Assembly (NCBI RefSeq): GCF_014207595.1
Contig: NZ_JACHGY010000001.1
Span: forward strand, 310,001-374,000
Length of the DNA stretch: 64,000 nt
Direction: 5' to 3'
From: Algisphaera agarilytica
Lineage (GTDB): Bacteria > Planctomycetota > Phycisphaerae > Phycisphaerales > Phycisphaeraceae
The notes under the pieces: generated by a model
Told to the model about the DNA's origin: nothing
Seen by the model: the letters and a program-made list of their open reading frames with translations, nothing else
Database searches by the model: none
Made by a program: the position numbers and the translations under genes
Shown here: piece after piece, positions 48,649 through 57,875 of the stretch
Layout of the letters: each line of letters opens with the position of its first letter
How positions within the stretch are numbered: position 1 is the stretch's first letter

Positions 48649-50121
48649 ATGACCCTTGCCACCCTCGGCCACGACCTGATCAACCTCCTGTACCTCCTCG
48701 CGGCGGTCTGCTTCATCTTCGGCCTGAAGATGCTCGGCAAGGTCGAAACCGCCGCCCGCGGCAACATGATCTCGGCCGTCGGCATGCTACTGGCCACCGT
48801 CGTCACGTTCTTCTACATCACCGGCGGCACCTGGCTCAGCCTGCTGTGGATCGTCCCGGCCCTCGCGCTCGGCTGCGTCGCGGGCACCGTCATGGCCAAG
48901 CGCGTCGAGATGACGCAGATGCCCCAGATGGTCGCCCTGCTCAACGGCTTCGGCGGCATCGCGTCGATGCTCGTCGCGCTGGCGGATTACTTCAACAAGT
49001 TCGGTAAGAAACTCTCCTACACGGACGCGGAGTTTGGTGAGGGTGTGATCTCCGCGGTCGCCGTGCAACCCTGGAGCTACGGCCTGTCCATCGGCCTGGC
49101 CGTGGCCATCGGCGGCGTGACCTTCACCGGCTCGATCATGGCCTTCGGCAAGCTGCAAGGCACATCCTGGGCCCCCGACCAGCCCGTGCAATTACCCAGA
49201 CAACGGGACATCGTCTTCGGGCTGCTTGGCGCGTTGGCGCTGATGGTGTTGTTCATCATGATCTGGCCCGCCGCGTGGCCTTGGATCTTCCTGATGACGA
49301 TCGTCGCGCTGGGGCTCGGCGTGCTCTTGGTCATCGGCATCGGCGGGGCCGACATGCCCGTGGTCGTCGCGCTGCTCAACAGCTACTCCGGCGTCGCCGC
49401 CGCGATGGCGGGCTTCGTCCTCAACAACTACGCCCTGATCATCACCGGCTCGCTAGTCGGCAGCTCCGGCCTGATCCTGACCAACATCATGTGCAAGGCG
49501 ATGAACCGCTCGCTCATGAACGTGCTCTTCGGCGGCATGGGCGCCGCACCCGCCGGCGTGCCCGCTTCAGCGGGCATGGAAACCCAAGGCACCGCCACCG
49601 AGTCCAGCCCCGAAGACGCCGCGATCGTCCTCGAAGCCGCGTCGTCCGTCGTCGTCGTGCCCGGCTACGGCATGGCCGTCGCTCAAGCGCAACACGCCGT
49701 GAAAGAGTTCGCCGCCGAGCTCGAATCCAAGGGCATCGAAGTCACCTACGCGATCCACCCCGTCGCGGGCCGGATGCCCGGGCACATGAACGTGCTGCTC
49801 GCCGAGGCCGGCGTCGAATACGACGTGCTGCTCGACCTCGAGCCCGCCAACGCCAAGCTCGAGTCGGCCGACGTCGCTTTGGTCATCGGCGCCAACGACG
49901 TGACCAACCCCGCCGCCCGCCACGACACAGCCAGCCCGCTCTACGGCATGCCGATCCTCAACGTCGACCACGCCCGCACCGTGTTCGTCATCAAACGCAG
50001 CCTCAACCCCGGCTTCGCCGGCATCCAGAACCCGCTGTACTTCCAAGACAACACCCGCATGGTCTTCGGCGACGCGAAGAAAGTCGTCACCGAACTCGTG
50101 GGTGAACTCGAACAGCTCTGA
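48649..50121 (+). CDS. pntB: NAD(P) transhydrogenase subunit beta
   Basis: The beta subunit carries membrane helices and the NADP(H)-binding domain III. The 490-residue product has about eight to nine hydrophobic helices in residues 1-285, including MVALLNGFGGIASMLVALADY and VVVALLNSYSGVAAAMAGFVLNNYALIITGSLVGSSG, then a linker and domain III from about residue 325: VVVVPGYGMAVAQAQHAVKE, IHPVAGRMPGHMNVLLAEA, VIGANDVTNPAAR and KRSLNPGFAGIQNPLYF. All expected motifs are intact. The linker contains PASAGMETQGTATESSP, longer than usual. Confidence 0.95.
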   Translation: MTLATLGHDLINLLYLLAAVCFIFGLKMLGKVETAARGNMISAVGMLLATVVTFFYITGGTWLSLLWIVPALALGCVAGTVMAKRVEMTQMPQMVALLNGFGGIASMLVALADYFNKFGKKLSYTDAEFGEGVISAVAVQPWSYGLSIGLAVAIGGVTFTGSIMAFGKLQGTSWAPDQPVQLPRQRDIVFGLLGALALMVLFIMIWPAAWPWIFLMTIVALGLGVLLVIGIGGADMPVVVALLNSYSGVAAAMAGFVLNNYALIITGSLVGSSGLILTNIMCKAMNRSLMNVLFGGMGAAPAGVPASAGMETQGTATESSPEDAAIVLEAASSVVVVPGYGMAVAQAQHAVKEFAAELESKGIEVTYAIHPVAGRMPGHMNVLLAEAGVEYDVLLDLEPANAKLESADVALVIGANDVTNPAARHDTASPLYGMPILNVDHARTVFVIKRSLNPGFAGIQNPLYFQDNTRMVFGDAKKVVTELVGELEQL

Positions 50122-50225
50122 TTAAAAACTCAAATGATCACCACGAAGCGCCGCGGCTCGGCCGCGAAACGCGGCAAAGCCGCGTCGCTTCCATCCCCGA
50201 TTCGCTGCCCCGCACACCGAATCGC

Positions 50226-50615
50226 TTACTCATCATCCATCAACCACCCCGCCGCCTCCACACGCAGCTTCACCTTGCGGAACGCTGCACCCTTGTGCCG
50301 GGTGACGAGTTCACGTTCAAGCCCTTCGCGCAGCCGACGATCCACCTCGTACAGCCGTGCACTCGAATCCACCGCCACGGTCAGCACGCCGCGTTGCAGC
50401 GCTTCGAGCCGTGTCCCCGCCGCCACCTCTTCGGGCAACAGCTCGTTCCACAACTCCACCAAATCTCCGAGCTGCTTGAACGGCCGAGCCACCTCGCGCT
50501 TGAACTGGTCCGCTAAGAACCCCAGTGACAGGTCGGGTTGCGGCTTCACCCGCCGCTCGCGCAACGCCTCCACGTGTCGGCGGGCGGTCTGGTCTTGGGG
50601 AGATTCGGACATCAT
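50226..50615 (-). CDS. DciA-like protein (DUF721)
   Basis: A 129-residue protein of the DUF721/DciA group, whose studied members help load the replicative helicase DnaB. The pattern LGDLVELWNELLPEEVAAGTRLEALQRGVLTVAVDSSARLYEV is the family core (a helix, then the strand with LTVxVDSSA). The C-terminal KVKLRVEAAGW is also typical. The first methionine is followed by a second (MMSESPQ); either could start. It is convergent with pntB and divergent from aroK, with a family J repeat pair upstream. Confidence 0.78.
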   Translation of the reverse strand: MMSESPQDQTARRHVEALRERRVKPQPDLSLGFLADQFKREVARPFKQLGDLVELWNELLPEEVAAGTRLEALQRGVLTVAVDSSARLYEVDRRLREGLERELVTRHKGAAFRKVKLRVEAAGWLMDDE

Positions 50616-50640
50616 CCCATCATACTGCCCCGCCTCTCCG

Positions 50641-50693
50641 CGGCCGCTTGCGGCTTAGCGAACAAAGTTTCTCCCGCTAAGCCGCAAGCGGCG
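50641..50693. repeat. Paired inverted repeat, family J
   Basis: CGGCCGCTTGCGGCTTAGCG and, 12 bases on, CGCTAAGCCGCAAGCGGCG. Each arm has its own GCCGC/GCGGC stem. The same core occurs inside dnaX, and a related GCTAAGCCGCAAAGCGGCG is part of the rarA repeat. Confidence 0.82.
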
Positions 50694-50745
50694 AAATCGG
50701 ATCAACGGTTTACCCCCGCCCCCCGAAATCGCCGATACTCTCGGC

Positions 50746-51276
50746 ATGAACATCATCCTCATGGGCTATCGCGGCAGCGGCAAAACCTCCATCGGCAAGA
50801 AGATCGCCGACCAGACCTGGAAAGACTTCGTCGACACCGACACCGAGGTCGTCAAACGGTTCGACGGCCGATCGATCGCCGACATCTGGGAGACCGACGG
50901 CGAGCCCGCGTTCCGCGCCGCCGAAGTCGAAGTCGCCAAGCAGTGCCTGGGCCGGGACAACCACGTCATCGCCCTGGGCGGCGGCACGGTGATGCAGGAC
51001 GGCGTGGCCGATCTGGTCAAGGCCGCGCCTGACGCCATCCGGATCTATCTGAACTGCAAGCCCGCCGTGCTCGCCGAGCGCATCGCCGCCGACGCCGCCA
51101 GCACCGCCGCCCGCCCCTCGCTCACCGGCACCGCCGCCGCGAGCAGCGTGGAAGAAATCACCGCCGTACTCGAAGAGCGCGACCCGGTTTACAAAGACGT
51201 GGCCGACGTCGTGTTCGACGTGAGCTACGTCGACATCCCCGCGGCGGTGGCGTACCTCACGCGACACCATCTCTAG
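50746..51276 (+). CDS. aroK: Shikimate kinase
   Basis: Phosphorylates shikimate at the 3-hydroxyl in the aromatic amino acid pathway. The 176-residue product has Walker A LMGYRGSGKTSIGKKIA (residue 4 on), the shikimate-binding FVDTDTEV aspartate, EPAFRAAEVEV, the glycine-rich VIALGGGTVM and a C-terminal lid region where RPSLTGTAAASSVEEITAVLEERDPVYKDVADVV ends the family core. Length is normal. It stands alone, divergent from the DciA-like gene. Confidence 0.93.
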   Translation: MNIILMGYRGSGKTSIGKKIADQTWKDFVDTDTEVVKRFDGRSIADIWETDGEPAFRAAEVEVAKQCLGRDNHVIALGGGTVMQDGVADLVKAAPDAIRIYLNCKPAVLAERIAADAASTAARPSLTGTAAASSVEEITAVLEERDPVYKDVADVVFDVSYVDIPAAVAYLTRHHL

Positions 51277-51412
51277 CGCTTTTCCCGGACGGTGTGAGTT
51301 GAATGCGAAGCGCGAGTGTTTTTTCTAGACCTCGGCGTTCGCCCCGTTACAATTCAGTTGTAACCTTCCCTCTCCTTCTGGGACAACTTTCTCACCTATT
51401 TCTGGGGCCAAC

Positions 51413-52444
51413 ATGAAACGTATTGTGATCTGCGCGGACGGGACTTGGAACTCACCCGAATCTCGTGACGCCACGAACGTCCTCCAACTCGCCAGGGCCA
51501 TCAAGCCGGTCGCCAACAACGGCACCGAGCAGGTGGTGTTTTACGATTGGGGAGTCGGCAGCGACCGGAAGAAGCTCTCCGGCGGCATCAGCGGCGTCGG
51601 TATCGACAAGAACATCATGGACTGCTACCGGTTCATCGTTCAGAACTACCGCAGCGGCGACCACCTGATGTTCTTCGGCTTCAGCCGTGGGGCGTACACC
51701 GTACGGTCGCTCGGCGGCTTCATCCGCAACTGCGGCGTGCTGAAACGCGTGCACGCCGACCGGATCGCCGAGGCGTACGACATCTACCGCGACCGCAACC
51801 CGCGTTCGTCGCACCCCGACCAACCCAAGTCCAAGGCGTTCCGCAGGAAGTACGCCCACGCCGACCGCACACCGATCGAGTTCATCGGGGCGTGGGACAC
51901 GGTGGGCAGCCTGGGCGTGCCGATCTTGTTCTGGGGCTCGATCGGCGATGAAAAAATCCTCTTCCACGACACAGAACCCAGCAGCATCATCCGTCACGCC
52001 CGCCACGCGATCGCCATCGATGAGACCCGCGAAGATTTCGATTACACCGAATGGGACCACAAGCCCAACATCGATCTGAAGCAGGTCTTCTTCCCCGGGG
52101 TCCACGGCAACGTCGGCGGGGGCTACGCCGACCGCGGTTTGTCCGACGGGGCCTTCCGCTGGATCCTGGACGAAGCCAAGGCCTGCGGCCTGGCACTCGA
52201 GCCCTTCCTCATGGCCGGCCTCAAAGACCGCGCCGACGGGCACGAGCCCAACTCCCGCCGCAGCATCTTCAAGCTGAGGGGGAAGATCGTGCGAAACCTG
52301 GACAAGATCGGTCGCCAACCCGTCTTCCACCGCTCCGCAAAACAACGGTGGGACCGTGAGACTTCGCGGCGCCGCAGCCGTGCGCTCAAAGCCTACTTCC
52401 GAGAGACCGGCCTGGATTGGTCGGACGTCGAGATCGTCGGTTAG
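51413..52444 (+). CDS. DUF2235 alpha/beta-hydrolase
   Basis: A 343-residue protein of the DUF2235 (T6SS phospholipase Tle1-like) hydrolase family. It shows IVICADGTWNSPESRDATNV at the N-terminus, the nucleophile elbow MFFGFSRGAYTVRSLGGFI (GxSxG with serine near residue 88), GAWDTVGSLGVP with the likely catalytic aspartate, and FFPGVHGNVGGGYADRGLSD with the catalytic histidine. There is no signal peptide, VgrG or immunity gene nearby, so a secreted effector role is unsupported; cytosolic members exist in many bacteria. GC is slightly lower than that of neighbouring genes. Confidence 0.87.
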   Translation: MKRIVICADGTWNSPESRDATNVLQLARAIKPVANNGTEQVVFYDWGVGSDRKKLSGGISGVGIDKNIMDCYRFIVQNYRSGDHLMFFGFSRGAYTVRSLGGFIRNCGVLKRVHADRIAEAYDIYRDRNPRSSHPDQPKSKAFRRKYAHADRTPIEFIGAWDTVGSLGVPILFWGSIGDEKILFHDTEPSSIIRHARHAIAIDETREDFDYTEWDHKPNIDLKQVFFPGVHGNVGGGYADRGLSDGAFRWILDEAKACGLALEPFLMAGLKDRADGHEPNSRRSIFKLRGKIVRNLDKIGRQPVFHRSAKQRWDRETSRRRSRALKAYFRETGLDWSDVEIVG

Positions 52445-52460
52445 TCAGCCGACCCGCCCG

Positions 52461-53105
52461 TCACATCGTGCCGAAATACCGATCCCCCGCATCGCCGAGG
52501 CCGGGGACGATGTAGCCGTTGTCGTTGAGCTCACGGTCGATGCCGGCGACGATGACGGGGACGTCGGGATGAGCCGCGGTGAGGGTTTTGACGCCTTCGG
52601 GGGCGGCGAGGACGCCGACGAACTTGAGTTGGGTGCACCCGAGTTCCTTGAGGCGTTGCACGGCGGCGACGGCGCTGCCGCCGGTGGCGAGCATGGGGTC
52701 GGCGACGAGCACGAGGCTGTCGGCGACGTTGGTCGGAAGCTTCTCGTAGTACGACTCGGGCTCGAGCGTTTCTTCGTTGCGGGCCATGCCGAGGTGGCCG
52801 ACCTGGGCCCCCGGGAGCAGGCGGAGCATGCCGTCGGCCAGGCCGAGCCCGGCGCGGAGGATCGGCACGATGGTGATCGTCTGGGTCATCCGCGGCGCAT
52901 CCATCGTCTCGAGCGGCGTCTGGATGGTTTCGTTGGCCAGCGGCGCATCGCGGATCGCTTCGTAGGCAAGCAGGTGCCCCAGCGCCTCGACCGCCTCGCG
53001 GAAACGAAGCGCCGGCGTCTCGCGGTCGCGCAGGTCGGTCAGCAACGCCTCGATCAGCGGGTGGTTGGCGAGGGTCACATTGCCTTTGAGTTCGGGGTGG
53101 TCCAC
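52461..53105 (-). CDS. upp: Uracil phosphoribosyltransferase
   Basis: Salvages uracil to UMP with PRPP. The 214-residue product has the family motifs VPILRAGLGLADGMLRLLPGAQVGHLGMARNEETLEP, the PRPP loop VLVADPMLATGGSAVAA near residue 130, and the C-terminal uracil-binding GYIVPGLGDAGDRYFGTM. Length is normal. It is convergent with the DUF2235 gene. Upstream is a 380-base spacer with a possible leader element (53296-53348). Confidence 0.96.
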   Translation of the reverse strand: MDHPELKGNVTLANHPLIEALLTDLRDRETPALRFREAVEALGHLLAYEAIRDAPLANETIQTPLETMDAPRMTQTITIVPILRAGLGLADGMLRLLPGAQVGHLGMARNEETLEPESYYEKLPTNVADSLVLVADPMLATGGSAVAAVQRLKELGCTQLKFVGVLAAPEGVKTLTAAHPDVPVIVAGIDRELNDNGYIVPGLGDAGDRYFGTM

Positions 53106-53484
53106 AGCGGTCCTCGATGAATGATGTCGTTGTGCGCAGGTGACGGTTGGAGTGTAACGGCAAAGCCCGGAGTTGATGAGAGATTCGGCGTCGGGGCTCA
53201 GAAAATCAGCGCATTAAAAAACCGAGCGACGCGGGATGAATGGACGAATGAAAATAACAAGGGGGTATGCGTTTGCGTTCGCTCGGCGGGGAAAACTCAC
53301 CCTGATCTATCGGTGTACATCGCGTCGGTTGGACCTCCTTTCGGGGGGTAAAAGTCGCTGCCTGTCTACAACTATTATCTGAAACAGCCCGGGGCCGATC
53401 AAGAAAAATCAACCCTGAAATGCAGATCAGGGGGCAATATCAGCTAAAAAACACGCTAAAACGCAGATTTCAGTGATGGGTTTC
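53106..53484. other. Spacer upstream of upp
   Basis: No convincing gene. On the minus strand a hairpin ACCCCCC-GAAA-GGAGGT (53332-53348) contains a perfect AAAGGAGGT anti-16S complement, and 13 bases later an ATG opens a seven-codon frame (53296-53319). This could be a leader peptide for upp or chance. Confidence 0.4.
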
Positions 53485-55608
53485 TCAATCCGGCACGACC
53501 ATGAGAACCGTGGGGGATGTCGGGCTACCCACGTGTGTCCAATCTTGAACCAGGCGGTGCAGGCGTGTCGAGGTGACGCCGTCGTCGAAGCCGTAGGTCG
53601 CGTGGAGCCGATCGAGTTCGCTGTAGCCCAGCCAGAGGTGGGTGATGCCGTCGGCCCGCAGTCGTTGCACGAGTTGCGCCGGTGTCACGTCGCCCGAAAG
53701 CTTCGCGGTGATCGGCGAGGGATCAAACGCGCTAGCGTATTCGATTTCGGGCTGCATGTAGAACAGCGACTGGTTGTTGCCCACGACCATGACCTTGCTG
53801 CCCGGGGGCAGGTCGTTGAGTTCGAGGTCTTGCATGGTGTTCATGCCGTGGGGCGCTGGCAGGCCGTCGACGAGGAACCACAGCGGTGCGGTGACGCGTT
53901 GGCCGTCGAAGGTGGCGAGTTGGGTCGCCTGGGACCAAGTGGTGATTAGCGCGGCCAGCGTGAGGGGTAGGCCGACGAGGACCGCGATCACCCCGCCTGC
54001 GGTGATGCTGGAGCTGAGTTTGCGTCCGTCGAGCTTACCCACGAGCAAGCCCGTACCGACACACAGCGGCACGATCGTCACCACGAGGAAGCGGCTCTGC
54101 AGGTGCGTCATCGACAACCACCACACGAACTGCCCGACGAGCACCACCGCCAACACAGCCGCGAGCCAGCGCGTCTTGCGGTTGATCCCCGCGCAGATTA
54201 CGCCCGCTAACGCGGCGAGCCAGAACACGGGCACGCCGCCCTCGCGTTCGAAGCGTGCGATGTTTTTGGTTTCTTTGGGCGTGGGTGCGCCGCCGAGGGC
54301 GCCGTAGCCCGTGTTGCCAAGGGCCTGCCGCCAGATCGAGCTTATGCGTTCGCCCATCGGTTGGTCGAGCATGTGCGCCGCGTCCCAACGCTCGGCCCGC
54401 GCTTCATCCCAATGGGCGTAACCCATCACCGACCCCGCAAAGGGAAACACCGGGTTGCCCGTCCACGCCGCGTTGCGGGCCAGGTACGGCGACAACGCCG
54501 CAAAACCCACGACGACGCACAACACCGTGGGGGCGATCGTTTGACGGATCGGCCGATCCTTGAGCAGCCGCCACATCAACACCGCGCCCAGGGGCAGCGC
54601 CACCGTGAACGCGGCGGTGAGTTTTGCCAAGGTCGCGGCGCCCGCCAGCAGGCCGATCGAAAGCCCGGTGCGTCCACAAGGATGTGCGGACCCCGCGACC
54701 AAGCTCAGACCCACCGCCGCGAAGGCGACGACGACCATCTCGTTGTACGCCAGCGACCCCGTGACGATCACCCAGGGCACGAGCAGTACCAACGCGCCGC
54801 CCACCGCCGCGCTTGACTCCGATACGTAACTCTTCAGCAGCGACGCCACCCCCGCCGCGGCCAACAGCGCAAACGAGGCGTGAAAGAGTTGGCAGAGGTA
54901 GACCGATCCGACCGGATCGCCGCCCCGCATGGTCATCAGCGACGCGTAGGCGGATTCCATCAGCCCGGGCAGGTAGGCGTAGACGTTGTGCTCGAGCTCG
55001 ACCATCTTCGCCGCAGCGACCCACTCGCGGGGGATCTGCAGGTGGTAGCTGGTCACGTCGTAACCCATCGCTTCGACCTGCCACATCGTGCCCGGCGGGC
55101 AGCACGCCGCCACGATCAACATCGCCACACCCGGGATGCCGAGCAGCCACCAGGGCGAGAGCCAATGCATGCGCTGGGTATCGGCCAACTCATCCGCCTT
55201 GGATCGCTGGGCAATGACGACCTGCACCACAAGCAACGCCACCCCAACGACACACAACCCCCAAGAGATCGCCCCGGCGTAGCCGACCACATATCCCGCG
55301 AGGTATTGCAGCAACAGAAGCACCGCCATGCCCACGCCGACCTGCGCCACGCCGCGTTGCCGCAGCGCAAAGCCAAAGCCCGCGGCACCCAGCCACCACG
55401 CGGCGAGCAGGGGCAGCGATTCCAAGACGATGACCGCAAGCCCGATGAGCGAGGCGGTTGAATCCGGTGCCGGGGTGATGCCGCCCTGGTGCACCACCCA
55501 GATGCACGCCAAGAGCCACAGGAATCCGGCCGCCGCGATCACCGCCGGCCGGCGGGACGAAGCGCGACCAGACGCCTCGGCGGGCAACGGCGGATCGGCC
55601 TCACTCAT
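53485..55608 (-). CDS. Polytopic glycosyltransferase-like membrane protein (GT39/ArnT type)
   Basis: A 707-residue inner-membrane protein. After an N-terminal cytosolic tail (MSEADPPLPAEASGRAS) there are about twelve hydrophobic segments. The first large periplasmic loop MGYDVTSYHLQIPREWVAAAKM resembles the DxxxYH substrate region of GT-C dolichyl-phosphate-mannose or ArnT-type transferases. The C-terminal 150 residues are soluble (GSKVMVVGNNQSLFYMQPEIEYASAF), possibly periplasmic. Lipid-linked sugar donor is assumed, acceptor unknown. Its ATG overlaps the hemA stop by 8 bases, so it belongs to the same transcript. Confidence 0.7.
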   Translation of the reverse strand: MSEADPPLPAEASGRASSRRPAVIAAAGFLWLLACIWVVHQGGITPAPDSTASLIGLAVIVLESLPLLAAWWLGAAGFGFALRQRGVAQVGVGMAVLLLLQYLAGYVVGYAGAISWGLCVVGVALLVVQVVIAQRSKADELADTQRMHWLSPWWLLGIPGVAMLIVAACCPPGTMWQVEAMGYDVTSYHLQIPREWVAAAKMVELEHNVYAYLPGLMESAYASLMTMRGGDPVGSVYLCQLFHASFALLAAAGVASLLKSYVSESSAAVGGALVLLVPWVIVTGSLAYNEMVVVAFAAVGLSLVAGSAHPCGRTGLSIGLLAGAATLAKLTAAFTVALPLGAVLMWRLLKDRPIRQTIAPTVLCVVVGFAALSPYLARNAAWTGNPVFPFAGSVMGYAHWDEARAERWDAAHMLDQPMGERISSIWRQALGNTGYGALGGAPTPKETKNIARFEREGGVPVFWLAALAGVICAGINRKTRWLAAVLAVVLVGQFVWWLSMTHLQSRFLVVTIVPLCVGTGLLVGKLDGRKLSSSITAGGVIAVLVGLPLTLAALITTWSQATQLATFDGQRVTAPLWFLVDGLPAPHGMNTMQDLELNDLPPGSKVMVVGNNQSLFYMQPEIEYASAFDPSPITAKLSGDVTPAQLVQRLRADGITHLWLGYSELDRLHATYGFDDGVTSTRLHRLVQDWTHVGSPTSPTVLMVVPD

Positions 55609-56986
55609 CGTCCGCTTCCGTTGCTGGGGTCGGAGGGGAAGCCTCGCCCGATCCGGGCACGTCTTCGAGATCGAACAAACGACGCAGCGCCGCCGCGTAG
55701 AAGCTGATCGGGGCTTCCTCGTCCTTGTGCTTCTTGAGATCAAGCTGGCTCAGCGGCAGGTGCAGCACCTTGTTGATCAGGCGGTGGGTGTGCTCGTCGA
55801 TCAGGCTCTCGAGCTTGTCGTACTCCCCCGCCTCGTGCAGGTTCTGCATCTTGCGTTGGGTGCGGGCGCGTTCCTGGTCGCCGATGTCCAGCAGCTTGTT
55901 GCGGAGTTGGCGGACCAGCACGCCCAGGTCCTGGTGCTGCGCCGCGCCGACGCAGCGCTCGGCCGCCTCGCGCACCATCGCCTCGCAGCGGTCGATCTTC
56001 TCCCGCCGACGCGGAACGTCCGCCAACGCGCGATTCAGGTCATCAATATTGTAGAGGTAGACGTTGGGCAGACTCCCCACCGCCGGCTCCACGTCGCGCG
56101 GCACCGCCAGGTCGATGAAGAACACCGGGCGGTTGCGTCGGCGTCGCAAGAGTTTCTTGAATCGCGACGCGGTGATCACCGGCTCGGGCGATGCGGTACC
56201 GGTCAGGATGATGTCAGCCTCGACGAGGATTTCGTCGAGATCGCCCCACGGCCGGGCTCCGCCGGGGTGTTCGGCTCCGCCCTCCGAGCCGAGCCCGAGG
56301 GTCTTGGCGAGTTGGAGACCCGCCGCGGGCGAGCGGTTCACCACCCAGGTCTTGCCGGGCGACTTGCCGAGCATGCGTTGGAGCGTGGCCTTGGTGATTT
56401 CGCCAGCGCCCAGGCCCGCGACGGTCTTGTCGGAGAACGATTCGAAGAGGTTGCCCGCGAATTCGACCGCCATCGAGCTGACCGATTGCTGCAGGCCCGC
56501 GACGCCGCTCTGCTGGTGGGCCTGCTTCACGTCACGCAGGGCGCTTTGGAACACACGGTTGAGCGCGGGGCCGACGGTGCCGGCGTTCTGCGCGGCCTCG
56601 TAGGCCCGGCGGACCTGGCCGATGACTTGCGTCTCTCCGACGGCCATGGCGTCGAGTCCTGCGGTCACGCGGAACAGGTGGTGCACCGCGGGCTGCTGCT
56701 CGCGGTGGATCGACGACGCGGTGATCGTGTCCAGCGCCGTGCCGGTTTGGTCGGCGAGGAATTGCCGGAGCGAATCGATGGTCGGCTCGGAGTGGCTCGG
56801 CCGGGCGACGTACATTTCGGTGCGGTTGCAGGTGGACAGCAACACACACTCGCCGCCCGCGCCGTCGCCGTAGGACGCACGGAACGCATCGAGCACCGAC
56901 GGCAGGCGGTCGGCGTTGATCGCCAAGGCCTCGCGGAGCTCGACCGGCGCGGTGCGGTGATTGATGCCCAGCAGCAGGAGTCGCAT
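55601..56986 (-). CDS. hemA: Glutamyl-tRNA reductase
   Basis: First committed step of tetrapyrrole synthesis by the C5 route: reduces Glu-tRNA(Glu) to glutamate-1-semialdehyde. From the ATG at 56986 the product has 461 residues, starting MRLLLLGINHRTAPVELREAL. The catalytic cysteine is in LLSTCNRTEMYV near residue 50; AVGETQVIGQVRRAYE and FQSALRDVKQAH follow, then the NADPH domain (GAGEITKATLQRMLG) and the dimerisation helix. The ATG shares its A with the stop of the HemX-like gene. The frame continues upstream but those residues are not part of the family. Confidence 0.94.
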   Translation of the reverse strand: MRLLLLGINHRTAPVELREALAINADRLPSVLDAFRASYGDGAGGECVLLSTCNRTEMYVARPSHSEPTIDSLRQFLADQTGTALDTITASSIHREQQPAVHHLFRVTAGLDAMAVGETQVIGQVRRAYEAAQNAGTVGPALNRVFQSALRDVKQAHQQSGVAGLQQSVSSMAVEFAGNLFESFSDKTVAGLGAGEITKATLQRMLGKSPGKTWVVNRSPAAGLQLAKTLGLGSEGGAEHPGGARPWGDLDEILVEADIILTGTASPEPVITASRFKKLLRRRRNRPVFFIDLAVPRDVEPAVGSLPNVYLYNIDDLNRALADVPRRREKIDRCEAMVREAAERCVGAAQHQDLGVLVRQLRNKLLDIGDQERARTQRKMQNLHEAGEYDKLESLIDEHTHRLINKVLHLPLSQLDLKKHKDEEAPISFYAAALRRLFDLEDVPGSGEASPPTPATEADDE

Positions 56987-57870
56987 CAGGCGGGCCCTCC
57001 CGTCACGATGCCGTAGACCACCAGCAGCAGCACGAAGCCGCCGATGGCCAGCCACGCCGCACGCCGCCCGCGGAAGACGCTGGCGTAGCGCACGTTCATG
57101 ACCACCGCATAGACCAGCCACGCGGCGAAGGCGAACAACACCTTGGGTGAGTACCACCAGCCGGGGCCGAGCACTTCGCCTTCGGTGCGGAGGATGACCA
57201 CACCCGAGACCAGGCCGACGGTCAACAGCCCGAAGCCCAGCGACGCGGCTTGGGTGATCAGGCGTTCGAGCGATTCGAGGCTGGCCAGCCGTAGCAAGCC
57301 GCGGGGGTTGCGTTTGAGTTTGAGCTGTCGTTGGACGAACAGGTACATCACGCCCGCCATGGCCGCGACGGCGCAGCCCAGCGTGCCGAGGTAGACCCCG
57401 GCGAGGTGGACGCCGGTCCAGACCGGGCTGAGCGAGTTGAGGTTGAACGGCCGATACGTCCACGCCGAGGCGCAGATCGCCCAGGCGAGGATCAGCGTGA
57501 GCATGGGCAGGATGAACACCGCCATCCCGCCGAGGCGCGGCCGGCTCTGGATGTAGAGCCCGACGATCGCCATGAGCGAGGCGATCAACAGCAGGCCGTC
57601 GACGTGGGCCGTCAGCGGGTTCCATCCCTCGCCGATCTGCTGCCAGCGGTACACGAGCAGCCCCGCGGAGACGAGCGCAATCACCGCCACGATGGCGTTC
57701 ATCAGCGCTTTGCTGGGGCGGCGCGAGTCCGGGGCCGGTTCGTTGTCGGCCGAAGGCGGTGACAGGGCCAGGCCCATGGTCGTCCGCAGTCGGACAATCG
57801 CCAGCACCGAGGCCCCCGCCGCGAGCAGGGTCAGGATGACCAGGATGGTGTTGGTGAGGGTCTGGATCAT
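56986..57870 (-). CDS. hemX: HemX/CcsA-like membrane protein
   Basis: A 294-residue polytopic protein with about eight hydrophobic segments, related to CcsA/ResC and HemX. The family segment is VWTGVHLAGVYLGTLGCAVAAMAGVMYLFVQRQLK, followed by GFGLLTVGLVSGVVILRTE and GWWYSPKVLFAFAAWLVYAVV. The tryptophan-rich WWD motif of true cytochrome c haem handlers is reduced to GPGWWYSPK. HemX is thought to modulate glutamyl-tRNA reductase level, which fits its place between the precorrin dehydrogenase gene and hemA. Confidence 0.8.
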   Translation of the reverse strand: MIQTLTNTILVILTLLAAGASVLAIVRLRTTMGLALSPPSADNEPAPDSRRPSKALMNAIVAVIALVSAGLLVYRWQQIGEGWNPLTAHVDGLLLIASLMAIVGLYIQSRPRLGGMAVFILPMLTLILAWAICASAWTYRPFNLNSLSPVWTGVHLAGVYLGTLGCAVAAMAGVMYLFVQRQLKLKRNPRGLLRLASLESLERLITQAASLGFGLLTVGLVSGVVILRTEGEVLGPGWWYSPKVLFAFAAWLVYAVVMNVRYASVFRGRRAAWLAIGGFVLLLVVYGIVTGGPA

Positions 57871-57875
57871 GGTGT

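Noticed and set aside
51413-52444. DUF2235 protein as a T6SS toxin
   Set aside because: No VgrG, PAAR, Hcp or immunity-like gene is nearby and no export signal is present.
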